DNA of 64,000 bases, taken from assembly GCA_023091665.1 (NCBI GenBank), contig JALJCQ010000002.1:1-64000 (forward strand), given 5' to 3'. Numbering within the stretch: the stretch's first letter is position 1; each line of letters begins with the position of its first letter. The notes below the pieces were generated by a model. That model was not told the origin of the DNA, did not search any database, and saw only the letters and a program-made list of their open reading frames with translations. A program made the position numbers and the translations under genes. This DNA is from Pythium myriotylum. Lineage: Eukaryota > Oomycota > Peronosporomycetes > Pythiales > Pythiaceae. Shown here in pieces: positions 1 to 8,146 of this stretch.

Positions 1-326
1 GACCAACCAGCTGTTCTATATATATCAACAATAGAATCGATTGGTTGTAACTCATTTACACAAATTTTAACTTTTAATCTGCTATTAAAACGAATACTTA
101 ATAAATTATAAATAATTTCAAAACGTTCTTTTTTGTTGATATAATCAACAGCACATATATCTGATAAAATTTTAAATTGAGAATTGGTATGATTTTTTAA
201 AAAAAAAAAAATTGGAATTATTTTATTAAAAGGAATATTAATACATAATTCATTTTTATATATAGAATAATTTATAATAGGTAAAATATTTAATAAATAT
301 TGATTATAAGCTTTAATTAATTTCAT
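1..326 (-). CDS. nad9: NADH dehydrogenase subunit 9, partial (N-terminal part, runs off window)
   Basis: This is the start and first 108 codons of nad9, identical to the complete copy at 60149-60712. The rest lies beyond the window start. It is a peripheral-arm subunit of respiratory complex I (the NuoC/30-kDa family). The visible part ends in the segment around TAGWSERE, so the most conserved C-terminal block is missing from view. Whether this second copy is complete or truncated at the outer repeat boundary cannot be decided here. Confidence 0.93.
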   Translation of the reverse strand, partial: MKLIKAYNQYLLNILPIINYSIYKNELCINIPFNKIIPIFFFLKNHTNSQFKILSDICAVDYINKKERFEIIYNLLSIRFNSRLKVKICVNELQPIDSIVDIYRTAGW

Positions 327-661
327 AAATATGAAAACTCAAATATAATTCAATCAAATTATATTCTCAAATAATATATATTTTTTAAAATAATAATTCA
401 ATTTTAAAATATATATATATATACTTATTCATAATTAAATATTATAAATATAAATTATAATTCCCTTTTTTCAAAAGTATTTATAATAAAATTTTATTTT
501 AATAACACGAATTTAATAAATTTCAGATAATATAAAATTTTTTTTATTTATAATATTTAATATAAGATCTATAACAATAGATTTTAATAAGAAAGTATAT
601 TTATGTTTTTAATATTATAAAAATTTTATAAATAAAACATAAATTAATAAATATAAAAATT
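327..661. other. AT-rich spacer between nad9 and trnR(ucu)
   Basis: 335 bp without a supportable gene. It contains TA-dinucleotide runs around 411-423 and short T/A tracts. Both neighbours lie on the minus strand. I see no clear promoter or hairpin. Confidence 0.6.
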
Positions 662-734
662 TACAACCTCTTGGACTCGAACCAAGATTTTAAAGCTTAG
701 AAGGCTAATACTCTACCAATTAAGTTAAGGTCGT
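662..734 (-). tRNA. trnR(ucu): tRNA-Arg (UCU)
   Basis: 73 nt cloverleaf. The 7-bp acceptor ACGACCU pairs with AGGUUGU, the T loop is TTCGAGT, and the anticodon loop CTTCTAA gives UCU. The lower anticodon stem is weak (two T-T oppositions). It lies 1 bp downstream of the nad6 stop, an arrangement that fits tRNA-punctuated processing. Confidence 0.92.
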
Positions 735-735
735 T

Positions 736-1377
736 TTAATTTTTACTTTTAACATTAAAAATAGCTTTTAATGAATTTCTTGATAATTGTTTATATATGT
801 TTTTTGTTAAAAAACTTTCTTTTCTTTTTTCTTTTTTAGTTAATGTAACAGCACCTATTAAAGCTATTAATAAAATAATACCTGCAGCTAAAAAAAAAAA
901 AGCATAATAAGTATAAAGTACATGTCCAATAGTCTCAACATTTGTTATATAATCTACTTGAGTAATAAATTTTTTGTAAAAAACTTCATTTTTAAAAAAA
1001 GATTGCTCAATTAAATGATAATATGTTGTAAAAATTTTACTAAACATTAAAAAAGTTTCTAAAAAGAAAACAAAACTAATTAAAAAAATAATTGGAAGAT
1101 AACCAAAATTTTTATTATTATTTTTATCTATTAATATATTAATATCTAACATCATAATAACGAATAAAAATAATACTGTAATAGCTCCAACATATATTAT
1201 GATTAACATAATAGAAAGAAATTCTACTTCTGATATTAATAATAATCCTGTAGAATTTGTAAAAGCTAAAATTAAAAAAAATGCTGAATATATTGTATTT
1301 GTAGAATATATTACAAATATAGCTGAAGTTAAAACTATACTTGAAAAAAAAAAGAAAAAAATGGTTTCAAAATTCAT
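736..1377 (-). CDS. nad6: NADH dehydrogenase subunit 6
   Basis: 213-aa hydrophobic subunit of the complex I membrane arm, homologous to NuoJ. About five membrane segments are visible. The block around residues 53-80, EFLSIMLIIIYVGAITVLFL, is the family hallmark (the YVGAI..LF motif of transmembrane helix 3). The length fits the long, protist-type Nad6. The ATG at 1377 is the only sensible start, since it directly precedes the first hydrophobic helix. Downstream it abuts trnR(ucu); upstream it is separated from rns by about 130 bp on the same strand, so co-transcription with rns is plausible. The stop is TAA. Confidence 0.96.
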   Translation of the reverse strand: MNFETIFFFFFSSIVLTSAIFVIYSTNTIYSAFFLILAFTNSTGLLLISEVEFLSIMLIIIYVGAITVLFLFVIMMLDINILIDKNNNKNFGYLPIIFLISFVFFLETFLMFSKIFTTYYHLIEQSFFKNEVFYKKFITQVDYITNVETIGHVLYTYYAFFFLAAGIILLIALIGAVTLTKKEKRKESFLTKNIYKQLSRNSLKAIFNVKSKN

Positions 1378-1504
1378 AAATATTTATGTCTATAATAATA
1401 AAATTTATTTAATAATTTCTATTAAAATCTCGACAAATTAGTATACATATACTAAAATATACAGCTATTTTGAATAACCTTTTTATAATATAAGAATATA
1501 ATAG

Positions 1505-2116
1505 AGCTCTTCCAGCTACAGGTTCCCCTACAACTACCTTGTTACGACTTCATCAAAGTTACTAAATACTTTTTAGGAACTTTATCACATTTAAATCTTA
1601 TTTTAAAAAATTAAAATTAAATAATTAACTAATAAAATTTAAAAAAATAAAATTATTTTAAAAATATTTAACTTCCTTGATGCGACGGGCGGTGTGTACA
1701 AAGCCTAGTAACATATTCACCGCAGCATGCTGTTCTGCGATTACTAGCGATTCCAACTTCATATGGGCGAGTTGCAGCCCATAATCCGAACTGAGATAAT
1801 TTTTAAAGATTTGCTCCAATTTTTAAATCATTATTGCCTCTCATTGTAATTATCATTGTAGCACGTGTGTAGCCCAACTCATAAGGGCCATGAAGACTTG
1901 ACGTCATCCCTACCTTCCTTCAACCTATCATTGACATTTTTATTAGAGTGCTTTTATTAAATTTAATAAAGTGGCAACTAACAATAGGGGTTGCGCTCGT
2001 TAAAGGATTTAACCAAACATTTCACAACACGAGCTGACGACAGCCATGCAACGCCTGTTCTTATTATAAAAATTTATAATAAAATTTGCAAGAGTTGGTA
2101 AGGTTCTGCGCGTATT

Positions 2117-2148
<32 letters not shown>

Positions 2149-3010
2149 TAGGCTCCCGTCAATTCCTTTGAATTTCGATCTTGCGATTATACTTTTCAGG
2201 CGGAGTGCTTAACGCGTTAGCTTAATATCTAAAAAACTCTAAATATGAGCACTCATCGTTTACAGCATGGACTACCGGGGTCTCTAATCCCGTTTGATAC
2301 CCAAGCTTTCGTTTCTCAGTGTCAGTATATACCCAGATAATTGCCTTCGCTCTTGATCTTCCTTCTATTATCAACATATTTTATCCCTCCAATAGAAATT
2401 CCATTATCCTCTATTTATACTCAAGTTTCTCAGTTTTGAAAAAATTTATAAAGTTGAGCTTTAATCTGTTTTTTTCAACTTAAAAAACCACCTACAAACC
2501 CTTTACGCCTAATCATTCCGAATAATGCTCGCTCCTCCCGTATTACCGCGGCTGCTGGCACGGGTATTAGCCGGAACTTTTTCTTTAAGTACTGTCATTT
2601 TCCTCCTTAATAAAAGAGCTTTACAACCTAATTAGCCTTCTTCACTCACTTGGTATTGCTGGATCAAGCTTTCGCTCATTGTCCAAAATTCCCCACTGCT
2701 GCCTTTAAAAAAGTTTGGGCCGTGTCTCAGTCCCAATGTGGCTGATCATTCTTTCAAACCAGCTAAAGATAGTCGGCTTGGTAGTCTTTTAAACTACCAA
2801 CTACCTAATCTTACGCAAACCCATCTTTTAACGTTTCTAAAACTTTAATTTATTTATTCAGTATTTTTATATAAAATAATTATTCTGAATTAAAAGGTAG
2901 ATAATTCACGCGTTACTCACCCGTTCGCTATGCCTTAAAAAAAACATTCAACTTGCATGTGTTAAGCATACCAATAGCATTTATTCTGAGCCAGGATCAA
3001 ACTCTATTTA
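1505..3010 (-). rRNA. rns: Small subunit ribosomal RNA
   Basis: Bacteria-like SSU rRNA of about 1.5 kb. Read on the minus strand it starts near GAGTTTGATCCTGGCTCAG and holds the universal GTGCCAGCAGCCGCGGTAA block, the GGATTAGAGACCCCGGTAGTC block, AAACTCAAAGGAATTGACGG with small changes, and the decoding-site GTACACACCGCCCGTC. The 3' end, after GGGGAACCTGTAGCTGG, continues as AAGAGCTC. It therefore lacks the CCUCC anti-Shine-Dalgarno sequence. Ends are estimated to within about 10 nt. Confidence 0.97.
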
Positions 3011-3122
3011 ATATTTATATTAAATATTTAACATAAATTTTTATTTTTTCACTAAATTAGATTTTAAATATTCTTATATTTTGTAATATCTTAAAAGATA
3101 AAAAAAGTTAATTTGGAATAAT

Positions 3123-3206
3123 TGGAGAAAGTAGGATTTGAACCTACGTAGAAATTAATTCAACAAATTTACAGTCTGCCGCTTTTAACCACTCAGCCAT
3201 TTCTCC
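3123..3206 (-). tRNA. trnY(gua): tRNA-Tyr (GUA)
   Basis: 84 nt class II tRNA with acceptor GGAGAAA/TTTCTCC, anticodon loop CTGTAAA (GUA), and a long variable arm, as in bacteria and organelles. Confidence 0.96.
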
Positions 3207-3215
3207 TTTTATTTT

Positions 3216-3287
3216 TGTGATTAGTGGGACTCGAACCCACAATATTTACTTGGAAGATAAAGGATTTACCAATTAATCTATAATCAC
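3216..3287 (-). tRNA. trnG(ucc): tRNA-Gly (UCC)
   Basis: 72 nt cloverleaf with acceptor GTGATTA/TAATCAC, anticodon loop CTTCCAA (UCC), and T arm GTGGG-TTCGAGT-CCCAC. It is one of two glycine tRNAs; the other reads GCC. Confidence 0.94.
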
Positions 3288-3295
3288 AAAAATAG

Positions 3296-3341
3296 TTTTT
3301 TTTTTATTTTTTTTTTTATTTTTTTTTTTTTATTTTTTTTT
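3296..3341. repeat. Interrupted T/A homopolymer tract
   Basis: Runs of 10-13 T separated by single A residues, directly downstream (on the minus strand) of the orf116 stop. This is low-complexity sequence prone to length variation and sequencing error. Confidence 0.85.
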
Positions 3342-3692
3342 TTATTCCCCTTCATACATTACAAAAGGAAAAGTTATTAAAATAACAATTGTGCATACCA
3401 TAAGAATTGTATCACATACATAATTTGCATAATCCATATCTTCTTGAGTAACAATAGCTTCTGGGGTTTCATATACAATTTTAGAACCTTTATATGTATT
3501 ATTTGTTCTATCTAACAAATCATAATCGATTTCACATAAAGCTATAGTTGGAAATAAATATAAATTAAAAAAAAGGTATAATAGCACGAATAAAAAAATT
3601 TTTTTTAAAGATTTTGTTGTTATTGTTTGTAATAATGAGGAAATGTTATATATTAACAAAAAACTGTTTCTTAAAAATAGTGTAAAAATCAT
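3342..3692 (-). CDS. orf116, hypothetical membrane protein
   Basis: 116 aa, function not recognised. It has a hydrophobic N-terminus, a basic stretch (residues 27-31), a strong membrane segment at about 32-52 ending in ALC53, then an acidic soluble part (EIDYDLLD and QEDMDYA) and a second membrane segment at about 92-112 before the C-terminal EGE. The pattern helix, Cys, acidic residues resembles the leader of the cassette ORFs (orf463, orf325), but the sequence is not clearly related. Its ATG overlaps the TGA of a 41-codon ORF upstream (ATGA), which would allow translational coupling. The stop is TAA. Codon use is like neighbouring mitochondrial genes, and the frame is open over 350 bp in an AT-rich genome, so it is probably real. 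Confidence 0.6.
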   Translation of the reverse strand: MIFTLFLRNSFLLIYNISSLLQTITTKSLKKIFLFVLLYLFFNLYLFPTIALCEIDYDLLDRTNNTYKGSKIVYETPEAIVTQEDMDYANYVCDTILMVCTIVILITFPFVMYEGE

Positions 3693-3814
3693 AAATAAAT
3701 ATTTTTAATTTTATAAAAAAAAACATCTTGATAAATATTAAATTTTAAAATGTCTATTCTAATATTATTCCCTATAAAAAATATGGAAATACCAAAAGCT
3801 GCCTTTGGGTCCAT
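3689..3814 (-). CDS. orf41, possible small protein overlapping orf116
   Basis: 41 codons beginning MDPKAAFGIS and ending in TGA, which overlaps the orf116 start as ATGA. The first 30 nt are clearly more GC-rich than the surroundings, which suggests selection on this sequence (coding or structural). The rest is AT-rich and could be chance. It is not recognised as any family, and its TGA stop is unlike the TAA used by recognised genes here. Treat as tentative. Confidence 0.3.
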   Translation of the reverse strand: MDPKAAFGISIFFIGNNIRIDILKFNIYQDVFFYKIKNIYL

Positions 3815-3842
3815 TTTATTTTATAATATTTAACAAAATTAA

Positions 3843-3915
3843 AGCGAAAAAAGGGACTCGAACCCTCAACAGTAACCTTGGCAAGGTTATACTCTACCAA
3901 TTGAGCTATTTTCGC
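3843..3915 (-). tRNA. trnG(gcc): tRNA-Gly (GCC)
   Basis: 73 nt cloverleaf with acceptor GCGAAAA/TTTTCGC and anticodon loop TTGCCAA (GCC). It sits 3 bp downstream of the rpl5 stop. Confidence 0.96.
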
Positions 3916-3918
3916 TTT

Positions 3919-4455
3919 TTATTTTTTAATTATAAATAAAGAATTTAATAATGCAAATAATTCATAATTATTTTTAGCATTTGTATGTATTGACACATCG
4001 ATTGGTGGAATTTCTTTAAATTTCAAAAATTCTCTTCTTAATTCAAAAAAATTTAAAATATTTTTAATTTGGAAATTTAAAATATTTTTATTTTCTTCAT
4101 TAAATTTAATTTTTTTATTTAAAGTTGGTATTACAAAAAGAATAAGTTTTTCTAAAAAAACATAAATATTATTTTTTCTTAATGTTACTTTACAACCGAT
4201 AATTGAATTTTTTTTAATTTTTAAAAAAATATTATTTTTTTTTGATTGAGTTACAATCGGTTTTTGGTTTGTTATTAATTTTAAAAGTACTAAAATATTT
4301 ATTAATTTTTTTTTTTCAATATTGGCATTTTTAAAACCTATATTTAAACAAATTTTAGTTATTTTTGGTACTTCAAAAATATTTTTGTAATGTAATTTAG
4401 TTAAAAGGTCATATGTAATAACACTTTTATAATGATTTTTTATATTATTGTTCAT
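3919..4455 (-). CDS. rpl5: Ribosomal protein L5
   Basis: 178-aa large-subunit protein that binds 5S rRNA in bacteria. Family marks are the N-terminal KICLNIGFKNANIEKK block, QKPIVTQSKKN, the GCKVTLRKNN motif and the C-terminal IPPIDVSIHTNAKNNYE region. Length matches bacterial L5 (about 179 aa). It follows rpl14 after only 3 bp, keeping the bacterial rpl14-rpl5 order, and is followed by trnG(gcc). The stop is TAA. Confidence 0.95.
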   Translation of the reverse strand: MNNNIKNHYKSVITYDLLTKLHYKNIFEVPKITKICLNIGFKNANIEKKKLINILVLLKLITNQKPIVTQSKKNNIFLKIKKNSIIGCKVTLRKNNIYVFLEKLILFVIPTLNKKIKFNEENKNILNFQIKNILNFFELRREFLKFKEIPPIDVSIHTNAKNNYELFALLNSLFIIKK

Positions 4456-4458
4456 ATT

Positions 4459-4830
4459 TTATAAAATATTTGAAGACAAAGATAATATTTTAAAATTTTT
4501 CTGTTTTCTAAATTCAGAAGTAATCGGACCAAAAATTCTAGTTCCTAATGGTTTATTTTGATTATTTAATATAATTATACAATTTTTATCAAATTTAATT
4601 ATATTTCCTATTGTACTTTTTTTTTGGTAAGTTGTATGAATAATTAAAGCTTTAAATAAATCTCCTTTTCTTATTTTTATTTTTTTTTTTTGATTTAAAC
4701 GTAATTTTTTAGCAGAAATTAATATTTTATCACCTATTTTACCAATTTTACTTTTATAAATTTTTATACATTGTCCTAATTTGATTCCACTATTATCATT
4801 AATTTTTAATTTTGTCTGAACTTGAATCAT
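4459..4830 (-). CDS. rpl14: Ribosomal protein L14
   Basis: 123 aa, the normal L14 length. Motifs include MIQVQTKLKINDNSGIK at the N-terminus, the KKKIKIRKGDLFKALII segment and the C-terminal LGTRIFGPITSEFR. L14 sits at the subunit interface of the large subunit. It is the first gene of the minus-strand pair rpl14-rpl5, preceded by trnfM on the same strand. Confidence 0.97.
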   Translation of the reverse strand: MIQVQTKLKINDNSGIKLGQCIKIYKSKIGKIGDKILISAKKLRLNQKKKIKIRKGDLFKALIIHTTYQKKSTIGNIIKFDKNCIIILNNQNKPLGTRIFGPITSEFRKQKNFKILSLSSNIL

Positions 4831-4840
4831 ATTTAAAAAT

Positions 4841-4912
4841 TGACGAAAGTAGGACTCGAACCTACATCTTCAGATTATGAGCCTGATAAGTTACCAATTA
4901 CTCTATCTCGTC
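4841..4912 (-). tRNA. trnfM(cau): Initiator tRNA-Met (CAU)
   Basis: 72 nt with anticodon loop CTCATAA (CAU) in the stem TCAGG/TCTGA. Of the three CAU tRNAs in the arm it most resembles known organellar initiator tRNAs (GTAATTGGTAACTTATCAGG layout). The assignment among CAU tRNAs is inferred from resemblance. Confidence 0.82.
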
Positions 4913-4935
4913 TTAAATTCTATTATTTTAGAAAT

Positions 4936-5018
4936 TATCAAAGAAGGGACTCGAACCCTTAATGCTTTATAGCTTTACATCCTAAGTGTAACGTGTTTAC
5001 CAATTTCACCACTTTGAT
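4936..5018 (-). tRNA. trnL(uag): tRNA-Leu (UAG)
   Basis: 83 nt class II tRNA with acceptor ATCAAAG/CTTTGAT, anticodon loop CTTAGGA (UAG) and a long variable arm. Confidence 0.95.
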
Positions 5019-5030
5019 AAATATTTATTA

Positions 5031-5114
5031 TACCTACTATTGGACTTGAACCAATAACCCAGAAGAGGGAACAGATTTTAAATCTATCGTGTTTACCAAT
5101 TTCACCAAGTAGGC
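5031..5114 (-). tRNA. trnL(uaa): tRNA-Leu (UAA)
   Basis: 84 nt class II tRNA with acceptor GCCTACT/AGTAGGT, anticodon loop TTTAAAA giving UAA, and a long variable arm. Confidence 0.95.
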
Positions 5115-5140
5115 TTTTATAATGTTATTATATATATAAT

Positions 5141-5887
5141 ATGCATAATACTAAAATAAAAAACTATTTACAACTACATTTATTTGAATTAAAATATAAT
5201 TTTATAATTTTTTTTATTACTTTTTTTTATTTATTTTTTGTTTCTTATTATTTTTCTAATCAATTAATATATTTATTTATAAATATTTTAACAAATAGTA
5301 ATTTATTAAAATATTTTATTTTCACAAATATAACAGAATTATTTCTTACTAATATAATAATATCTATTTTTATTTCAACATTTATAACAACACAATTATT
5401 AATAATTCAGTTTTGGTTTTTTATATCTACGGGCCTGTTTAAATTTGAAAATTTAAAATTTATAAAATTTTATATATTATTCGTAATTTTAAATTTTATT
5501 GTGATTTTTATTATATTGATGAAAATTATTCCTAATATTTTTATATTTTTTATAAATATTAATGAAAATTTTTCAAATAAATATTTATTTAATATTTATT
5601 TTGAACCTAATTTTAAAAATTATTTTAATTTCATATTTTTATCTTCTATCTATATATATATTTTATTTATTTATTTTTTTTTATTATTTTATATAATTTT
5701 TAACAGAATTTTTGAAATTAAGATATTAATTAACTTAAGGAAATTTTTTTATTTAAAATTCATATTAATGAGTAGTATAATTTCCCCACCAGATTTATTG
5801 AGTCAAATATTTATTATTTTTTTATTTATATTTTTTTTTGAAATATCTATTTATATATATATATGTTTATATAGATATTTTTTTTAA
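5141..5887 (+). CDS. tatC: Twin-arginine translocase subunit TatC (ymf16/mttB)
   Basis: 248 aa with six hydrophobic segments. TatC is the receptor subunit of the Tat pathway, which exports folded proteins such as the Rieske protein; in mitochondria it acts in the inner membrane. Visible marks are the N-terminal LHLFELKYN (the HL.EL.R signature) and the C-terminal MSSIISPPDLLSQ before the last helix, the TatC ISPPD..SQ motif. Length is close to E. coli TatC (258 aa). The base composition is extremely AT-rich. The last 21 bp overlap, tail to tail, the rpl31-like gene on the other strand. A TatA-like partner is proposed downstream of cox2. Confidence 0.93.
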   Translation: MHNTKIKNYLQLHLFELKYNFIIFFITFFYLFFVSYYFSNQLIYLFINILTNSNLLKYFIFTNITELFLTNIIISIFISTFITTQLLIIQFWFFISTGLFKFENLKFIKFYILFVILNFIVIFIILMKIIPNIFIFFININENFSNKYLFNIYFEPNFKNYFNFIFLSSIYIYILFIYFFLLFYIIFNRIFEIKILINLRKFFYLKFILMSSIISPPDLLSQIFIIFLFIFFFEISIYIYICLYRYFF

Positions 5888-6067
5888 AAAATTTAATTTA
5901 TTTTTATTAGATAATTGATTTAAATTTTTTTCATTTTTAATTTCTTTAAAAATTTTTAAATTTATTTGATAATTTTTTAAATATTTAATAGATGTTATTT
6001 TTAAAGAAGATCCATTTGTTAAAATAATTTTATTTTCATATGTAAATAATTTTTTACTTTTTTTCAT
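5867..6067 (-). CDS. rpl31: Possible ribosomal protein L31
   Basis: 66 aa, lysine-rich, beginning MKKSKKLFTYENKII followed by LTNGSSLKITS, which resembles the beta-strand block of organellar L31 proteins (brown algal and other stramenopile mitochondria carry rpl31). The length fits L31 (about 60-70 aa), and it lies downstream of the rps13-rps11 pair on the same strand, separated by trnS. The zinc-binding cysteines of some bacterial L31 are absent, as in many organellar forms. Its 3' end overlaps tatC by 21 bp on the opposite strand. Identity rests on one short motif and context. Confidence 0.55.
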   Translation of the reverse strand: MKKSKKLFTYENKIILTNGSSLKITSIKYLKNYQINLKIFKEIKNEKNLNQLSNKNKLNFLKKISI

Positions 6068-6097
6068 AATTTTTTAATAAATAATAATTATAATTTC

Positions 6098-6168
6098 GGC
6101 TAGATAACATAATGGTAATGTAAAGGACTGCAAATCCTTTAATGACGGTTCGAATCCGTCTCTAGCTT
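6098..6168 (+). tRNA. trnC(gca): tRNA-Cys (GCA)
   Basis: 71 nt with acceptor GGCTAGA/TCTAGCT (one G-U pair), anticodon loop CTGCAAA (GCA) and T arm GACGG-TTCGAAT-CCGTC. Its 3' end faces that of trnS(uga) with only 2 bp between them. Confidence 0.94.
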
Positions 6169-6170
6169 TA

Positions 6171-6254
6171 AGGATAGAGTGGGATTCGAACCCACGGTAT
6201 TATTCATACTTCAGTTTTCAAGACTGACACCTTAAACCACTCGATCACCTATCC
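6171..6254 (-). tRNA. trnS(uga): tRNA-Ser (UGA)
   Basis: 84 nt class II tRNA with acceptor GGATAGG/TCTATCC, anticodon loop CTTGAAA (UGA) and a long variable arm. Confidence 0.95.
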
Positions 6255-6260
6255 AATACA

Positions 6261-6650
6261 TTAACGTCGTTTCATTTTTTTTACTCTACAACCATTAAAA
6301 GGTATAGATGTTTTATCAAAAATATAACCTATTCTAACTTTTCTTTTTTTTAAATTTTTTAGAATATTATATCTGCCTAAACCAGTACCATTTAAATGTA
6401 TATTTAATTTTTTAATTTTTTTTAATTGTATAAATTTATTAATTTTATAAACAACTAATTGAACATTATAAGGTGTATTTTTTTTAAATTTACTTTTTTT
6501 TAATGATTTAGTAGACCATTGTTTTAAAACTTCTCCTGTATTTTTTGTTAAACTTATTATAGTATTTTTTAAAGTACATTTAACATGTAAATTTGCTAAA
6601 ACTAAAAGATTTTTTTTTTTCTTTTTTAATTTTTGTTTGTATTTTACCAT
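6261..6650 (-). CDS. rps11: Ribosomal protein S11
   Basis: 129 aa, the usual S11 length. Marks are LANLHVKCTLKNTIISLT near the N-terminus, the NIHLNGTGLGRYN segment and the C-terminal DKTSIPFNGCRVKKMKRR with the basic tail. S11 lines the mRNA exit region of the small subunit. It overlaps rps13 by 7 bp (ATGGTAA: its ATG and the rps13 TAA share the G-T region), keeping the bacterial rps13-rps11 order. Confidence 0.96.
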   Translation of the reverse strand: MVKYKQKLKKKKKNLLVLANLHVKCTLKNTIISLTKNTGEVLKQWSTKSLKKSKFKKNTPYNVQLVVYKINKFIQLKKIKKLNIHLNGTGLGRYNILKNLKKRKVRIGYIFDKTSIPFNGCRVKKMKRR

Positions 6651-7066
6651 ATAATATTATTTTTTTTTTTTTTATTTTTTCTACCTTTAACAATTTGTTT
6701 AATTTGTTTTTGACCAAATACTTTTTTAAATTTTCTAGCAGTTTTAGCATTAGTATGTGTACGTTGACCTCTAACGGGTAATCCTGCACTTCTTCTAATA
6801 CCACGAATACTTTTAATCTCTAAAAGTTCATTTAATCTATTTTTTTTAGATTGTTTTAAAACTTGTTCTATTTTTAAATTTTTATTTATATAATTTATTA
6901 AACGGTTTACTTGATGATTTTTAAGTTTGTTAACAGTTATTTGAGGATTAATTCCTACGTTTTTACAAATTTTTTTAGATTGATATTCATTTATACCATA
7001 TAATACTGTTAATGAATATAATATACTTTTTGAATTTGAAATAGTTTTATTAAAAATATATAACAT
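6644..7066 (-). CDS. rps13: Ribosomal protein S13
   Basis: 140 aa. Marks are LYGINEYQSKKICKNVGINP near the start and the strongly conserved RGIRRSAGLPVRGQRTHTNA at about residues 88-107, followed by a lysine-rich tail. S13 contacts the large subunit at the head. Its start is only 28 bp from the divergent rpl2 start, so the two clusters presumably share a tiny bidirectional control region. Two ORFs in other frames over this gene are shadows. Confidence 0.97.
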   Translation of the reverse strand: MLYIFNKTISNSKSILYSLTVLYGINEYQSKKICKNVGINPQITVNKLKNHQVNRLINYINKNLKIEQVLKQSKKNRLNELLEIKSIRGIRRSAGLPVRGQRTHTNAKTARKFKKVFGQKQIKQIVKGRKNKKKKNNIIW

Positions 7067-7094
7067 AATAAATATTCTCTATATACCATATAAA
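7067..7094. promoter_or_regulatory. 28-bp divergent spacer between rps13 and rpl2
   Basis: This is the only sequence between the starts of two divergent ribosomal protein clusters. It is AT-rich and includes ATATACCATATAA. If transcription starts locally, the elements for both directions must lie here or inside the genes. No specific promoter motif can be confirmed. Confidence 0.35.
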
Positions 7095-7901
7095 ATGATA
7101 GAAAAAAAAATAAATCCTATAACACCATCACAACGTCAAACATTATTATTAAAAAAAAATAATTTAAGTAAGACTTTTAAAATTAAAAAATTAACTAAAG
7201 GTTTTAAAAGATCTAATGGTCGAAATAATCAAGGTAAAATAACAGTAAGACATCGCGGTGGAGGTCATAAACGTTTATATAGAAAAATTAGCTTTAATAG
7301 ATCAAAAAATATTGAAGGTTATGTATCTGAAATAGTATATGATCCTAATAGATCTGCAAATATTGCTTACATAAAAAATGATTTTGAAGAAAATTTTATT
7401 TTAGCACCAGAAGGTTTAAAATTAAATCAATACATTAAAAGTTCACCAGAAGCCGAATTAAAAACAGGAAATGCTTTACCATTAAAAAATATACCAATAG
7501 GAAGTTTAATACATAATATTAGTTTATATCCTAAAGGTAAAGGTAAATTAATCAGAAGTGCAGGTACTTCTGCCCAATTAATTCAAAAAATAAACAATAA
7601 ATACGCAAAAATAAGATTAAGTTCTGGAGAACTAAAATTAATTTTATTAACTTGTTATGCTACTTTAGGTATTGTTTCTAATATAAACCATAAAAAAATA
7701 AAATTAGGTAAAGCCGGACGTTCTAGATGGCTAAATAGAAGACCATCTGTTCGAGGAGTGGCTATGAATCCTGTTGATCACCCACATGGTGGAGGTGAAG
7801 GTAAAACAAGTGGAGGTAGACCATCTGTAACACCACAAGGTAAAATAACTAAAGGTCAACCTACTAGAAAAAAAAACAAAAAGAAATTAATTATTCAATA
7901 A
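7095..7901 (+). CDS. rpl2: Ribosomal protein L2
   Basis: 268 aa, full length for L2, which supports the peptidyl transferase centre. The C-terminal block with the catalytic-site histidine, NPVDHPHGGGEG (about residues 224-235), is intact, as is the N-terminal KITVRHRGGGHKRLYR. First gene of rpl2-rps19-rps3-rpl16, with 3-6 bp between genes: the bacterial S10-operon order. The codons are richer in GC than in the neighbouring rps3, as expected for the most conserved protein. Confidence 0.98.
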   Translation: MIEKKINPITPSQRQTLLLKKNNLSKTFKIKKLTKGFKRSNGRNNQGKITVRHRGGGHKRLYRKISFNRSKNIEGYVSEIVYDPNRSANIAYIKNDFEENFILAPEGLKLNQYIKSSPEAELKTGNALPLKNIPIGSLIHNISLYPKGKGKLIRSAGTSAQLIQKINNKYAKIRLSSGELKLILLTCYATLGIVSNINHKKIKLGKAGRSRWLNRRPSVRGVAMNPVDHPHGGGEGKTSGGRPSVTPQGKITKGQPTRKKNKKKLIIQ

Positions 7902-7906
7902 CGAAT

Positions 7907-8143
7907 ATGTCTAGAAGTAAATACAAAGGTCCTTTTTTTCGAGTTAATTTATTAAAAAAAAAACAATGGATCAAAATTTATAATAAAAATTTAACAATAT
8001 TACCTGAATATATTGATCACTTTGTAAATGTTTATAATGGTAAAACTTTTACAAATCTTAAAATTAATGAAAAAATGATTGGTTTTAAATTTGGTGAATT
8101 TATTAATACACGTAAAAAACATATTTATAAAAAGAAAAAATAA
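7907..8143 (+). CDS. rps19: Ribosomal protein S19
   Basis: 78 aa, near the bacterial length (about 92). The N-terminus MSRSKYKGPFF and the middle ILPEYIDHFVNVYNGKTF (the family form is I.P...G....VYNGK.F) identify it, with a C-terminal GFKFGEFINTRK (family G.KLGEF..TR). It starts 5 bp after rpl2. Confidence 0.96.
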   Translation: MSRSKYKGPFFRVNLLKKKQWIKIYNKNLTILPEYIDHFVNVYNGKTFTNLKINEKMIGFKFGEFINTRKKHIYKKKK

Positions 8144-8146
8144 AGT

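Noticed and set aside
1199..1441. 80-aa ORF on the plus strand
   Set aside because: It is antisense to the nad6 N-terminus and runs into the spacer; nad6 is clearly the real gene. The same applies to the mirror at 59034-59276.
6580..6804. 74-aa and 62-aa ORFs over rps13/rps11
   Set aside because: Other-frame and antisense shadows of rps13 and rps11 (mirrors at 53671-53895 and 53694-53882).
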